Assembly: GCA_015233145.1 (NCBI GenBank)
Contig: JADFYI010000014.1
Location: 1 to 32,068, forward strand
Length of the DNA: 32,068 nt
Reading direction: 5' to 3'
Source: Candidatus Omnitrophota bacterium
GTDB lineage: Bacteria; Omnitrophota; Gorgyraeia; Zapsychrales; Fredricksoniimonadaceae
This document shows, in pieces, positions 6,755 to 13,630 of this stretch. Under the pieces are notes generated by a model, which was not told where the DNA came from, made no database searches, and saw only the letters and a list, made by a program, of their open reading frames with translations. The number at the start of each line of letters is the position of its first letter. The first letter of the stretch is position 1. Made by a program: the position numbers and the translations under genes.

Positions 6755-6783
6755 TTGACCAGCGCGCGTTTTTTGTTTATACT
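6755..6783 (+). promoter_or_regulatory. Sigma70-type promoter for the HTH-headed magnetosome operon
   Basis: TTGACC (6755-6760) and TATACT (6778-6783) are separated by the optimal 17 bases. Transcription from about 6790 would give a leader of about 155 bases before ATG 6946, containing a terminator-like hairpin at 6860. The third operon is headed in the same way (TTGACA-N18-TATACT at 24913). Confidence 0.65.
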
Positions 6784-6859
6784 CCCCAATGAATTGCGAG
6801 AAAGGGCTGAAGACGCAAGTTTATTGATTTTTGTTGCAGGAAAATTTTTTTAAAATACT

Positions 6860-6885
6860 ATGCCGACGGGAGGCATTATTTTTTT
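6860..6885 (+). terminator. Terminator-like hairpin inside the operon leader
   Basis: ATGCC and GGCAT (6860-6875) form a 5-bp stem around a 6-nt loop and are followed by TATTTTTTTT. The stem is short, so this is a weak intrinsic terminator or attenuator. It lies between the 6755 promoter and the HTH gene and could make expression conditional. A second -10-like TATAAT (6897-6902) lies just after it but has no clear -35. Otherwise 6745-6945 is A/T-rich and empty. Confidence 0.35.
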
Positions 6886-6945
6886 GCCTTTAAATGTATA
6901 ATATGTTGAATAAGTGTAATATGTAGAATTAGGGGCGGGGCGCGT

Positions 6946-7350
6946 ATGAAAGAATACTTTTCAACAGTTGAGGCTGCAAAGATTTGCAGTGTCACACGAT
7001 TTTCTGTCATTAACTGGACCAATAAGGGGATTCTTAAAACCACAAAAACACCCGGAGGGCACCGCCGTATCCACCGGGCTGACCTTGTTGCCTTCATTAA
7101 AACGTATAAAATCGGCCTTAATGCTTTTAAGTCGGAAGAGCTCGTAGGCTCGGGATCTGATTTTTTACGCTGCTGGGAATATCACCAGTCGTCAAGGAAG
7201 AAGGGTGTGCATAATTGCAAGTTATGCGTTGTTTTTCTTTCTGACACCAAGAAATGCTACACGCTCCGGGCGCATGTGAGCCATCAGAAGATATTCTGTA
7301 AGACTTCGTGCGTGGCTTGCGAATATTACAAAAAGATACATTTTGATTAG
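6946..7350 (+). CDS. Excisionase/MerR-type HTH regulator with Cys-rich C-terminal domain
   Basis: A 134-residue protein. Residues 1-60 form a MerR/excisionase-type winged helix: FSTVEAAKICSVTRFSVINW is the helix-turn-helix and PGGHRRIHRADLVAFI is the wing and second helix. The C-terminal part (about residues 83-130) holds seven Cys and several His, with patterns C-W-E-Y-H, CKLC, KCY, FCKTSC and CEYY, suggesting a metal- or Fe-S-binding sensory domain. It heads a long magnetosome operon behind a strong promoter. The paralogue at 25080-25445 heads the other large magnetosome operon with the same HTH (TRFxVxNW, GGHxRI) but a different tail. A cytoplasmic regulator of magnetosome genes responding to iron or redox state is a reasonable inference, not shown. 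Confidence 0.85.
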   Translation: MKEYFSTVEAAKICSVTRFSVINWTNKGILKTTKTPGGHRRIHRADLVAFIKTYKIGLNAFKSEELVGSGSDFLRCWEYHQSSRKKGVHNCKLCVVFLSDTKKCYTLRAHVSHQKIFCKTSCVACEYYKKIHFD

Positions 7351-7361
7351 ACCTCCGTTAA

Positions 7362-8072
7362 ATGACTAAGAATAAAGAAATTTTATTTCTTGTGATGCTC
7401 ATTGCCGTGTCCGGCCTTGTTATCGGACGGGCGTTTTACGAGATAGACAATCCTCTGGTTTTAAGCGGGAAAAAAGCTGTTGTGATTGCCATAGCAGCCA
7501 CGGGAAGGGATATTTCAAGCCCGGTTTCCTATCTTTTCGGCAGGGCGCCTTTCTATATTATTTGCGATCGCGCTAAAAAAACCTACAGGGCTGTTCCTAA
7601 TAAATATATGGATAGCCAGCATGCCGCGGGGTTACGCGCGGCGCAGATGCTGGCCAAAATGAACGTTGATGTGGTTTTGGGAAACAATATCGGGTTTGAG
7701 CCGTTTCGGGTTTTCAGCCAGGCGCGTATTGAAATGTATACGGATGTCCATGGCACAGCCTGGCAGGCGCTCGGTGATTTTCCGGATGGGTTAACCAAGC
7801 TTACCGAACAGAATGTCCCGTCTCACTTTGGCATCACGGGAAGTAAAACGCCCGTGGCCTGCAGTTCTTTTGATACGCAGGCGAACTTGGGAAGGATTGT
7901 CCAGGGGAAATATTATGTTTGTTTTAACTGCAATTACCGTATTTCACAGAAAGCAGCCGCTGGCGCTGTTGCGGCGAAATGTCCCAAGTGCGGCGGGGAC
8001 ATGCATGAGGTGGTCGCTGTCGCGTCTCCCATGGATACGGGTGCTGTGAAGCCGAAGGTGAGGGTATTTTGA
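7362..8072 (+). CDS. Membrane-anchored NifX/NafY-like domain protein with zinc ribbon
   Basis: A 236-residue protein with one N-terminal membrane helix (about residues 7-24) and a domain at about residues 38-150 of the dinitrogenase iron-molybdenum cofactor-binding (NifX/NafY/MTH1175) type. Features of that fold are VVIAIAATGRDISSPVSYLF, FYIICDR, the helix GLRAAQMLAKMNVDVVLGNN and a final VHGTAWQAL segment. A zinc-ribbon-like end has Cys187/Cys190 and Cys207/Cys210 (CFNC...CPKC). NifX-type domains bind Fe-S clusters or metal cofactors, so an iron-handling or chaperone role on the magnetosome membrane is conceivable. The related protein at 28101-29546 joins the same domain to zinc ribbons and a magnetochrome. 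No nitrogenase genes are nearby. Translation is coupled to the next gene (TTGA overlap). Confidence 0.75.
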   Translation: MTKNKEILFLVMLIAVSGLVIGRAFYEIDNPLVLSGKKAVVIAIAATGRDISSPVSYLFGRAPFYIICDRAKKTYRAVPNKYMDSQHAAGLRAAQMLAKMNVDVVLGNNIGFEPFRVFSQARIEMYTDVHGTAWQALGDFPDGLTKLTEQNVPSHFGITGSKTPVACSSFDTQANLGRIVQGKYYVCFNCNYRISQKAAAGAVAAKCPKCGGDMHEVVAVASPMDTGAVKPKVRVF

Positions 8073-8425
8073 TTGTCAGCGATAAATTTACTTTAAACGA
8101 GACCGATCGATACGCACTTTTGATTATGGGAGCGATTTTTGCCGGATTTTTGTCAGTCTATATCGCCTATTCCGCGGGGAAGTTCAAGGCACTTAAAGCG
8201 CGTTCCCTTATCAAAAGTAATGTTGTAATGAAGGTGATCCAGCATAACGTGCACGCTGTTTGTCCGCGGTGCGGGTCTAAGGGCATTCCGCTTTGTCCGG
8301 TGTGCAAGGTTCCGATGTTCTGGAACGGTTATGTCGGGACATTTGTCTGCCCGGCCTGCGGCAAGACCGGGTTCCCGGCTTGTCCGCGCTGCAAAGAGCT
8401 GATGAGTTGGGTTGAAGTGCAATAG
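8069..8425 (+). CDS. Single-pass membrane protein with double zinc ribbon
   Basis: A 118-residue protein with a membrane helix at about residues 15-35 (YALLIMGAIFAGFLSVYIAY). A C-terminal Cys cluster arranged as two zinc ribbons follows: Cys65/68 with Cys76/79 (CPRC...CPVC) and Cys94/97 with Cys105/108 (CPAC...CPRC). The TTG start at 8069 overlaps the preceding stop and has a purine-rich site (GGTGAGGG) upstream; no in-frame ATG precedes the helix. It is one of four zinc-ribbon proteins in the magnetosome operons here. The ribbons might bind Zn, Fe or protein partners at the magnetosome surface. No more specific family is recognised. Confidence 0.8.
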   Translation: MIVSDKFTLNETDRYALLIMGAIFAGFLSVYIAYSAGKFKALKARSLIKSNVVMKVIQHNVHAVCPRCGSKGIPLCPVCKVPMFWNGYVGTFVCPACGKTGFPACPRCKELMSWVEVQ

Positions 8426-8449
8426 AGCTGAAAGCTGAAAAGGAGTTTT

Positions 8450-8581
8450 ATGACGAAGAAGGTTGTCATCGTACTTTTCCTTGTATTCATTCTTTTTCTG
8501 ATAGGCGACAGCGCCAACGACGCTCTTGAGATACAAAACAACGGTGCCACCATGTGCATGGCCTGTATCGGATTGGAGTAA
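8450..8581 (+). CDS. 43-residue membrane peptide with CMAC motif
   Basis: A complete small frame with AAGGAG 6 bases before ATG 8450, ending 4 bases before the NapH-like gene. The product has a hydrophobic N-terminal helix or signal anchor (VVIVLFLVFILFLIG, residues 5-19) and a short tail carrying MCMACIGLE with a CxxC pair at residues 36-39. The ribosome-binding site, tight spacing and sensible amphipathic layout support it as a real gene. The CxxC could bind a metal or act in thiol redox next to the NapH-like ferredoxin. It matches no family I know. A fragment of the intergenic heptamer repeat (GAGCTGAAAGCTGAAA) lies immediately upstream. Confidence 0.65.
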   Translation: MTKKVVIVLFLVFILFLIGDSANDALEIQNNGATMCMACIGLE

Positions 8582-8585
8582 CAAG

Positions 8586-9422
8586 ATGGATCTTCAAAAC
8601 CTGAGAGCCGCAACCCAATGGTGCTCGGCGGTTCTGATGAATATGTATTTTGGTTTTTTAAAAACCAAACAAGTCTATCAGGGGGAGCTTAAAAGCGCGT
8701 GCGTGCCTGTTCTTAATTGTCACAGTTGTCCGTCGGCATTCTTTTCCTGCCCGATCGGGACGATGCAGCATTTTATGACTATTCACAAAATTCCTTATCT
8801 TCTTTTGGGTTATCTCACCGCGATCGGCATCGCTGTTGGCGCGCTGGCCTGCGGATGGTTGTGTCCTTTTGGGCTTCTTCAGGACCTTCTTTATAAAATA
8901 AAAAGCATCAAGATTCGCTTGCCGGAAAAGCTGGCCGTTTCAAGATATCTGATCCTGTTTCTTCTTGTGATCCTTTTTCCTTTAGTAACCCAGGAAACAT
9001 GGTTTTCAAAAGTCTGCCCCATAGGAACCATTCAGGCCGCGATTCCCTGGGTCCTTTGGAATCCGGTTATCCCGGTTTATGGCGAACCCGCGGTTTCTGT
9101 CCAGACACTGGGTTTCCTTTTTGTCATCAAAATTTTGATTGCGGCGTTGTTTATCACTTTTTTTGTTCTTGCGAAAAGGCCTTTTTGCAGGCTGGTGTGT
9201 CCGCTGGGGGCGATATTCGGGCTTTTCAACAAGCATAGCCTGTTGCAGTTGGATGTGGATACCAAGAAATGCAAAGATTGCCAGAAATGCAGGGACATTT
9301 GTCCTGTGGACATCAATATCAGCGACAACCCGGGCAATTCGACGTGCGTGCGGTGTTTCGGTTGTTTGAAATGCGACAGCGTGAAAGTGCGTCTTGGCAA
9401 GAAGAATGCAAGTAATGGATGA
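8586..9422 (+). CDS. NapH/YccM-like polyferredoxin membrane protein
   Basis: A 278-residue membrane iron-sulfur protein of the NapH/NosR-C/YccM type. It has about four to five membrane helices, two CxxxCP loops typical of the family (CHSCPSAFFSCPIG near residues 45-58 and CGWLCPFGLLQD near 89-100, with a further VCPIGTIQ and LVCPLGAIF), and a C-terminal pair of 4Fe-4S motifs: CKDCQKCRDICP and CVRCFGCLKC. Such proteins pass electrons between the quinone pool and periplasmic or membrane redox partners. In this operon the likely partners are the magnetochrome proteins that follow. ATG 8586 is used because the preceding small gene ends at 8581 and an upstream start would read through it. The stop overlaps the next start (ATGA). 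Confidence 0.88.
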   Translation: MDLQNLRAATQWCSAVLMNMYFGFLKTKQVYQGELKSACVPVLNCHSCPSAFFSCPIGTMQHFMTIHKIPYLLLGYLTAIGIAVGALACGWLCPFGLLQDLLYKIKSIKIRLPEKLAVSRYLILFLLVILFPLVTQETWFSKVCPIGTIQAAIPWVLWNPVIPVYGEPAVSVQTLGFLFVIKILIAALFITFFVLAKRPFCRLVCPLGAIFGLFNKHSLLQLDVDTKKCKDCQKCRDICPVDINISDNPGNSTCVRCFGCLKCDSVKVRLGKKNASNG

Positions 9423-9874
9423 GAATAATGCCTCAATTAGGTTGTGACAGAAAAGATGATAATAATCGTTCGGTTATTAATATGATCGGGATGCTGATCC
9501 TGATCACGCTCGTTTTCATCTTTTTTGTTTGGGAAAAGGGAGAGAATTTCGGGATCAAGGCTATTGATTCGCGGCTTTGGCTGGGAGTGGAAACGATCGA
9601 GCTGACGCCGGATGTAAAGGCGCAGTACGATCTTCTGGACTCTAACGGTATCCTGGTCGCAAGGACGTTCGTGGGATCGCCGGCCCAGCTTGCCGGGATC
9701 ATGGAGGGAGACGTTATTCAGCGCTGGAATGGCATCAGCATCACGAGCCAGGAGCAGTTTCAGCAACTTATTCAGACGTCTGATCTGAATGATCGCATCA
9801 CTTTTACGGTCGATCGTCAGGGGCAACAGGCTCTCGTCTACGGTCAGGTCGGGATACGCCCCGGCGGAGTTTGA
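9419..9874 (+). CDS. Membrane-anchored PDZ protein (magnetosome cluster)
   Basis: A 151-residue protein with one membrane helix (about residues 20-38, NMIGMLILITLVFIFFVWEK) and a single PDZ domain (about 50-145). The PDZ signature is GILVARTFVGSPAQLAGIMEGDVIQRWNG, followed by the usual helix and last strand RITFTVDRQGQQALVYGQVG. There is no CxxCH, so it lacks the haem part of MamP. Three other proteins in the window share the pattern of a WLG(M/V/L)E strand opening the PDZ (here LWLGVETIEL), so they form a local family. It probably binds C-terminal tails of magnetosome membrane proteins. ATG 9419 overlaps the previous stop. Confidence 0.85.
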   Translation: MRIMPQLGCDRKDDNNRSVINMIGMLILITLVFIFFVWEKGENFGIKAIDSRLWLGVETIELTPDVKAQYDLLDSNGILVARTFVGSPAQLAGIMEGDVIQRWNGISITSQEQFQQLIQTSDLNDRITFTVDRQGQQALVYGQVGIRPGGV

Positions 9875-9901
9875 GCTATTAATTAAGGAAAGGATGCATT
9901 T

Positions 9902-10591
9902 ATGGAAGATGGCGCAAAGAAAGAATCAATAGGTAGAAAGGTGTCTTACACCAGCACTAATACAAAAAGCGTATGGATGGCCGGGGGTGCTGTCATTGTG
10001 TTGGTAACCCTGTTCTGCTTGGCCATGTTTAAAACCACAGATAATTCCTGGCCTGTTCAGGATGCTGGGCAAGGGGGGATGGGTTTTTCTGGCGGAGGCC
10101 AACAGGTAGCGTTCGCGAATCCAAATTGTGCGACATGTCCGAGCGTTGCTCAATGTTTTCCGCAGGGAACCGGAAGCGCTCAGCAAGTTGCCTTTACGAA
10201 TCCGAATTGCGCAACATGTCCGAGCTTTACGCAATGTTTTCCACAGGGGACAACGGGCGCTCAACAGGCAGCTTATACTCCGGGTTGTGCTCAGCAGGTT
10301 GCCTTTGGCAGGCCTGTTTGTCCCATAGGGTCTCAGCAGAGGGGCATGGGAAGGATGCTAATGGGAGGCCAGGCTAATGGTGGTTATAAGAATATTGCAT
10401 TCACACAAACAACGCCTGCACCGATATTCCGGGATGCTGTTATGCCGCATGAGTATCGTGGGGTGTGTGAAAATTGTCATATTGTTAAGCCGGATATTTC
10501 TATACAGGCTACGGCTCAGATGCCGCATGAATATCGTGGTGTTTGTTCGAATTGCCACGTCATACTTGGTCTAAACTCCAGAGCTCAATAA
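9902..10591 (+). CDS. Double-magnetochrome protein with Cys-rich repeats
   Basis: A 229-residue protein with a membrane anchor at about residues 25-42 and two C-terminal c-type haem motifs in magnetochrome context: PHEYRGVCENCHIV (Cys189, Cys192, His193) and PHEYRGVCSNCHVI (Cys215, Cys218, His219). Magnetochromes are small haem domains specific to magnetosome proteins such as MamP, MamE, MamT and MamX and are linked to iron redox control. Between anchor and haems lie two near-identical repeats of about 27 residues containing NPNCATCP and QCFPQGT plus degenerate copies (GCAQQVAF, RPVCPIG), giving additional CxxC pairs. The two-haem layout resembles MamT/MamX, but the repeat region is distinctive. 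AAGGAAAGG upstream of ATG 9902 is a good ribosome-binding site. Confidence 0.85.
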   Translation: MEDGAKKESIGRKVSYTSTNTKSVWMAGGAVIVLVTLFCLAMFKTTDNSWPVQDAGQGGMGFSGGGQQVAFANPNCATCPSVAQCFPQGTGSAQQVAFTNPNCATCPSFTQCFPQGTTGAQQAAYTPGCAQQVAFGRPVCPIGSQQRGMGRMLMGGQANGGYKNIAFTQTTPAPIFRDAVMPHEYRGVCENCHIVKPDISIQATAQMPHEYRGVCSNCHVILGLNSRAQ

Positions 10592-10604
10592 AGTGAGGGA
10601 AAGT

Positions 10605-11489
10605 ATGATGGCCAAGAAATCCCGGGATCCAGTCAAAGATAATAAAGAGCAGGCCGCTTATGTCCTGTTTTATATTTTTATATTATTTTTTCTGCTCAAC
10701 ACGATTTTTGGGCTTTTGTCTGCCTCAAAATGCCTGCTTGTCTCAGGGGCCTTCGCGCTTTTTGGTGTTTTTATTGCGGTGGTGGCCTTACTTCGCATTG
10801 GCCGTTCGCATCCGGCACGTCCAGGCCGGCTTTATTTTAATCCGGACAAGCTTGAATTTATCATTATTCTTGGAACATCAGCGATCATTACCCTGGGCAC
10901 AAGCGTTCTTTTTTTCTCGATCGGCCACATGGTTTTTTTTCATACGATTTATCCACCGGAATTGTCAGCAGCCTGGATTGCCATGATAACAGCTGCGTTG
11001 AGTTTGGGGCTTATGGTTCTTGTGAAGGACAGGGCTATGGACCTGCCTGAGATTGACGCCTGCGAGATCGGTTTTATCCTGAACGCGTGTTTCCTCTTAT
11101 CTATTTTGACCATGATTACCGTCGTGATTGCCCGGATAGGGGGGCCACTCTTGGATTACGCCTGTGCGATTCTGGCCGCTTTTTTCCTGATTCTTCACGG
11201 TATCAGGTTTTTGTCTTCGTCGTTTAAAGGGCTCATGGATGCCTCGTGCGATAAAGATACTATCGCTGAGGTGGAAAAACTGATGAAAAAGATACGCTCT
11301 GATGTGGCCTTGAAGGAGCTGCGGGTGAATGAGGCCGGTCACATTCTTGAAATCATTGCGACTTTTGCGATGACTGGCGAAACGTCGATGCAGGATGCCG
11401 TAATGGCCACGGAGAATATCAAAATTTTGTTCGAAAAGAAGTTTTCAAGGCCGCATGAACTTTTTGTAGGGATCAAGGAGCAAAAATGA
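10605..11489 (+). CDS. CDF-family pseudo-transporter (MamM/MamB-like, metal site lost)
   Basis: A 294-residue membrane protein with about six helices and a C-terminal cytoplasmic domain, collinear with the cation diffusion facilitator MamB encoded next. SASKCLLVSGAFALFGV aligns with the TM2 region of MamB, and FKGLMDASCDKDTIAEVEKL matches the conserved junction into the CDF C-terminal domain. In that alignment the four TM2/TM5 metal-ligand positions read Phe, Gly, Gly and Asn, so the transport site appears destroyed. A scaffold or regulatory subunit forming a heterodimer with MamB is the likeliest role; MamM stabilises MamB in magnetospirilla. GTG 10593 is an alternative start, but GAGGGA sits properly spaced before ATG 10605. 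The stop overlaps the mamB start. Confidence 0.72.
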   Translation: MMAKKSRDPVKDNKEQAAYVLFYIFILFFLLNTIFGLLSASKCLLVSGAFALFGVFIAVVALLRIGRSHPARPGRLYFNPDKLEFIIILGTSAIITLGTSVLFFSIGHMVFFHTIYPPELSAAWIAMITAALSLGLMVLVKDRAMDLPEIDACEIGFILNACFLLSILTMITVVIARIGGPLLDYACAILAAFFLILHGIRFLSSSFKGLMDASCDKDTIAEVEKLMKKIRSDVALKELRVNEAGHILEIIATFAMTGETSMQDAVMATENIKILFEKKFSRPHELFVGIKEQK

Positions 11490-12394
11490 TAGAAAAAGCG
11501 ATGTGCCCGTCGACTGACCTGGAAGATTGCAGGGCGTGTTCCAAAAAGATTCTCGGTTGGACTGTTGTGGGCAACACTTTTCTGGCAGGCCTTAAAATTG
11601 CCGGCGGTGTATGCACCAACAGTTCCGGGCTGCTTGCCGATGGCTTTCAATCCATTTCTTGTGTTGCGACGAGCATCTTGATTATGGTGAGCCTGGGGTT
11701 CTCGCAGCGCAAGTCCGATGAGCGTTTTCCTTATGGATACACTAAGATCGAGTTTATCGCGGCGCTGTCGGCGTTCAGTATTCTGATCGGGATCGGTTTA
11801 TTTGTGGTCCTCTCCAATCTTCTGGGGATATTAAGGCGGGAGTTTGTCCAGCCAGACATTATGGCGCTTCCGGTTGTCATGATTTCCGCATTTTTAACGT
11901 ACATGATGTACCGGTATAACTTTTGTGCTGGCACTAAATTGGACAGCCCGGGAATGGTGGCCAACGGTTGCCATGCAGGCGCAGACCTTTTCTCATCAGG
12001 CGCGGTTATTGTGGCGATCATCCTTTCCCAGTTTGGCCCGTCGTTCGCGATCTGTGACAAACTTGCGGCCATGATTGTCGGCATTATTATTATCAGAGAC
12101 TCTCTGGCGCATTGGAATGGTAATTTACAGATCATCCTTGATCAGGTTCCTGGCCCGGGATTTCAGCAAAACATAGAACAGGTGATAGCCGGTGTCAATC
12201 CTGAATATCACATGAGCAGGATGAAATTCAGACGGGTTGGCAAAAAGTTCTGGATAGGCTTGAGCCTTCGCTGCCCTATGACCGGTACGGTTCAACAGAA
12301 CGATGTCTTGATGAGCCGCCTGCGCCACGCTATTATTGAGGCTATGCCTGAGATCAGCGATATTATTTTTTTTATTGAAGCAGCAAAGGAGTAG
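11486..12394 (+). CDS. mamB: MamB, magnetosome cation diffusion facilitator
   Basis: A 302-residue CDF transporter. It shares several positions with MamB of magnetospirilla as I recall that sequence: an N-terminal DCRAC motif, LLADGFQSIS, DERFPYGYTKIEFI, MMYRYNFCAGTKLDSPGMVA and the C-terminal CDF domain ending near residue 298. MamB imports Fe(II) into the magnetosome vesicle and is needed for vesicle formation. Metal-site positions here are Gln55 and Cys59 in TM2 (usually His/Asp) and His163 and Asp167 in TM5, an unusual ligand set. ATG 11486 overlaps the stop of the CDF pseudo-transporter, which suggests stoichiometric synthesis of the two. The short NapH-like gene follows 3 bases after the stop. 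Confidence 0.85.
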   Translation: MIEKAMCPSTDLEDCRACSKKILGWTVVGNTFLAGLKIAGGVCTNSSGLLADGFQSISCVATSILIMVSLGFSQRKSDERFPYGYTKIEFIAALSAFSILIGIGLFVVLSNLLGILRREFVQPDIMALPVVMISAFLTYMMYRYNFCAGTKLDSPGMVANGCHAGADLFSSGAVIVAIILSQFGPSFAICDKLAAMIVGIIIIRDSLAHWNGNLQIILDQVPGPGFQQNIEQVIAGVNPEYHMSRMKFRRVGKKFWIGLSLRCPMTGTVQQNDVLMSRLRHAIIEAMPEISDIIFFIEAAKE

Positions 12395-12397
12395 GGT

Positions 12398-12877
12398 ATG
12401 CAAGGAAAAATATCTCAATGGATCATGATTTGGCTGTTGCCGGTCATTGTTATTGGCGGGCTTTTTGTGCCGTTATTAGGTTATCTGGTCGTTGGCATGA
12501 TGGCTTTCTTTCTCGTGCTGTCATTTTTTAAGCCAAGGTTTTGGTGTTGGAATCTTTGCCCCCGGGGTTCTTTTCTGGACATTGCCCTTTCCCGCGTCAG
12601 CGCGAATCGGCCGATGCCAAAAATTTTTTTGAAGCTCTGGTTCCGCTGGCTTGTATTTGCGTTTCTCATGACTTTTCTCATGTGGCGGCTGACTGTTGCG
12701 GGAGCGTCGCTCATGGCTGTGGGCAAAGTTTTTGTGATCATGTGCGTTGTTACGACGGTGATCGCCATGGTCTTGGGCACGATCACCAAGCATCGTGCCT
12801 GGTGCATGATTTGTCCGATGGGTCTCCTTCAGGAGCAGATTGGCAAGTGCAATAAAAAGACAGGGCCGAAGAAATAA
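12398..12877 (+). CDS. Short NapH/NosR-like membrane protein with two CxxxCP loops
   Basis: A 159-residue protein with about four membrane helices and two cysteine loops of the NapH/NosR family: FWCWNLCPRGSFLD (about residues 49-62) and AWCMICPMGLLQEQ. It lacks the C-terminal 2x[4Fe-4S] ferredoxin part seen in the larger homologue at 8586, so it is a minimal version rather than a truncated pseudogene: start, stop and spacing are all intact. The loops lie on the same membrane face and could bind a cofactor or relay electrons. It directly follows mamB and overlaps the methyltransferase start by one base (TAATG). A role in electron supply to magnetochrome proteins is inferred from position. Confidence 0.8.
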   Translation: MQGKISQWIMIWLLPVIVIGGLFVPLLGYLVVGMMAFFLVLSFFKPRFWCWNLCPRGSFLDIALSRVSANRPMPKIFLKLWFRWLVFAFLMTFLMWRLTVAGASLMAVGKVFVIMCVVTTVIAMVLGTITKHRAWCMICPMGLLQEQIGKCNKKTGPKK

Positions 12878-13500
12878 TGAAGACACGAAATTTTGATAAA
12901 GATGCTCAGTCGTGGGATGATTCGCCGCTGAGGACAGGGCTGGCGAGGGATGTGGCTACGGCCGTATCAAAACAGGTTGAATTAAGTAAGGACATGGATG
13001 TCCTTGATTTTGGCTGCGGAACCGGGCTTTTAGCATTTCACATCCTCCCGCATGTGCGCTCTATTACTGGTGTGGATACCTCCAAAGGCATGCTTGATGT
13101 GTTCCTTGCCAAGGCTCGCCAGCAGAAGGCCGATAATGTGAAGGCATATCTTTTGGATTTGGCTTTGGATGATGGTTTGGCGGGGCCGTATCATTTCATT
13201 ATGAGCAGTATGACGCTTCATCATGTTCAGGATACCCGGAAACTGTTGGAGCAGTTTTATAAGGTTCTTAGGCCAGGAGGCCAGATTGCTATCGCAGACC
13301 TGGATGAAGAAGGCGGCCGTTTTCATGACAATAGTGACGGCGTCTTCCATAACGGGTTTGACCGGGAGAAGCTTGGCCTTGTATTTCTAGAAGCAGGATT
13401 TGTGAATATTACTTCCATTGCTGCCGCACAAATCAACAAGCCAGATTCAGAGGGGCGCGAGAGAGCCTTCAGTGTTTTTCTGATGACAGGAAGAAAATAA
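12877..13500 (+). CDS. Class I SAM-dependent methyltransferase
   Basis: A 207-residue cytoplasmic methyltransferase of the type-11 (UbiE-like) group. Motif I is MDVLDFGCGTGLLAFHI (about residues 46-62), the acidic end of strand 2 is GVDTSKGM, and MSSMTLHHVQDTRKLL plus LRPGGQIAIADLDEEGG form the post-motif region. Nothing shows the substrate; small molecules and lipids are common for this group. It is the last gene of the operon starting at 6946, sharing TAATG with the previous gene. The intergenic region after it has two small hairpins (TTGAG/CTCAA at 13511-13526 and AAGCC/GGCTT at about 13535-13559) that may end the transcript. Methyltransferase genes are not core magnetosome genes, so its role there is open. 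Confidence 0.88.
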   Translation: MKTRNFDKDAQSWDDSPLRTGLARDVATAVSKQVELSKDMDVLDFGCGTGLLAFHILPHVRSITGVDTSKGMLDVFLAKARQQKADNVKAYLLDLALDDGLAGPYHFIMSSMTLHHVQDTRKLLEQFYKVLRPGGQIAIADLDEEGGRFHDNSDGVFHNGFDREKLGLVFLEAGFVNITSIAAAQINKPDSEGRERAFSVFLMTGRK

Positions 13501-13564
13501 CAACCAATCGTTGAGCATTGCCTCAATATCTCCCAAGCCAGGACTTAAGGACTGGGCTTCTATT

Positions 13565-13592
13565 TTGGCTGGACATTTATTCTAAATAGAAT
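13565..13592 (+). promoter_or_regulatory. Candidate promoter for the sulfate transporter operon
   Basis: TTGGCT (13565-13570) and TAGAAT (13587-13592) are 16 bases apart. The -10 lies inside an inverted repeat ATTCT-AAAT-AGAAT (13579-13592) that could also be an operator. GGAGAT precedes the sbp start at 13631. Confidence 0.4.
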
Positions 13593-13630
13593 AAAATTAT
13601 GCTTCATATAATTAAAAATAGGAGATATCA

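Noticed and set aside
6784-6945. A cyclic-di-GMP or other known riboswitch in the operon leader
   Set aside because: GACGCAA occurs, but the remaining conserved helices and loops of the GEMM consensus are not found, so only a generic hairpin is reported.
7362-8072. The NifX-like gene as evidence for nitrogen fixation
   Set aside because: The protein is membrane-anchored with a zinc ribbon, sits in a magnetosome operon, and no nif genes are seen. Only the fold is shared.
12398-12877. The short NapH-like gene as a truncated pseudogene
   Set aside because: The frame is intact with overlapping neighbours and two complete Cys loops, and no remnant of a ferredoxin domain follows.
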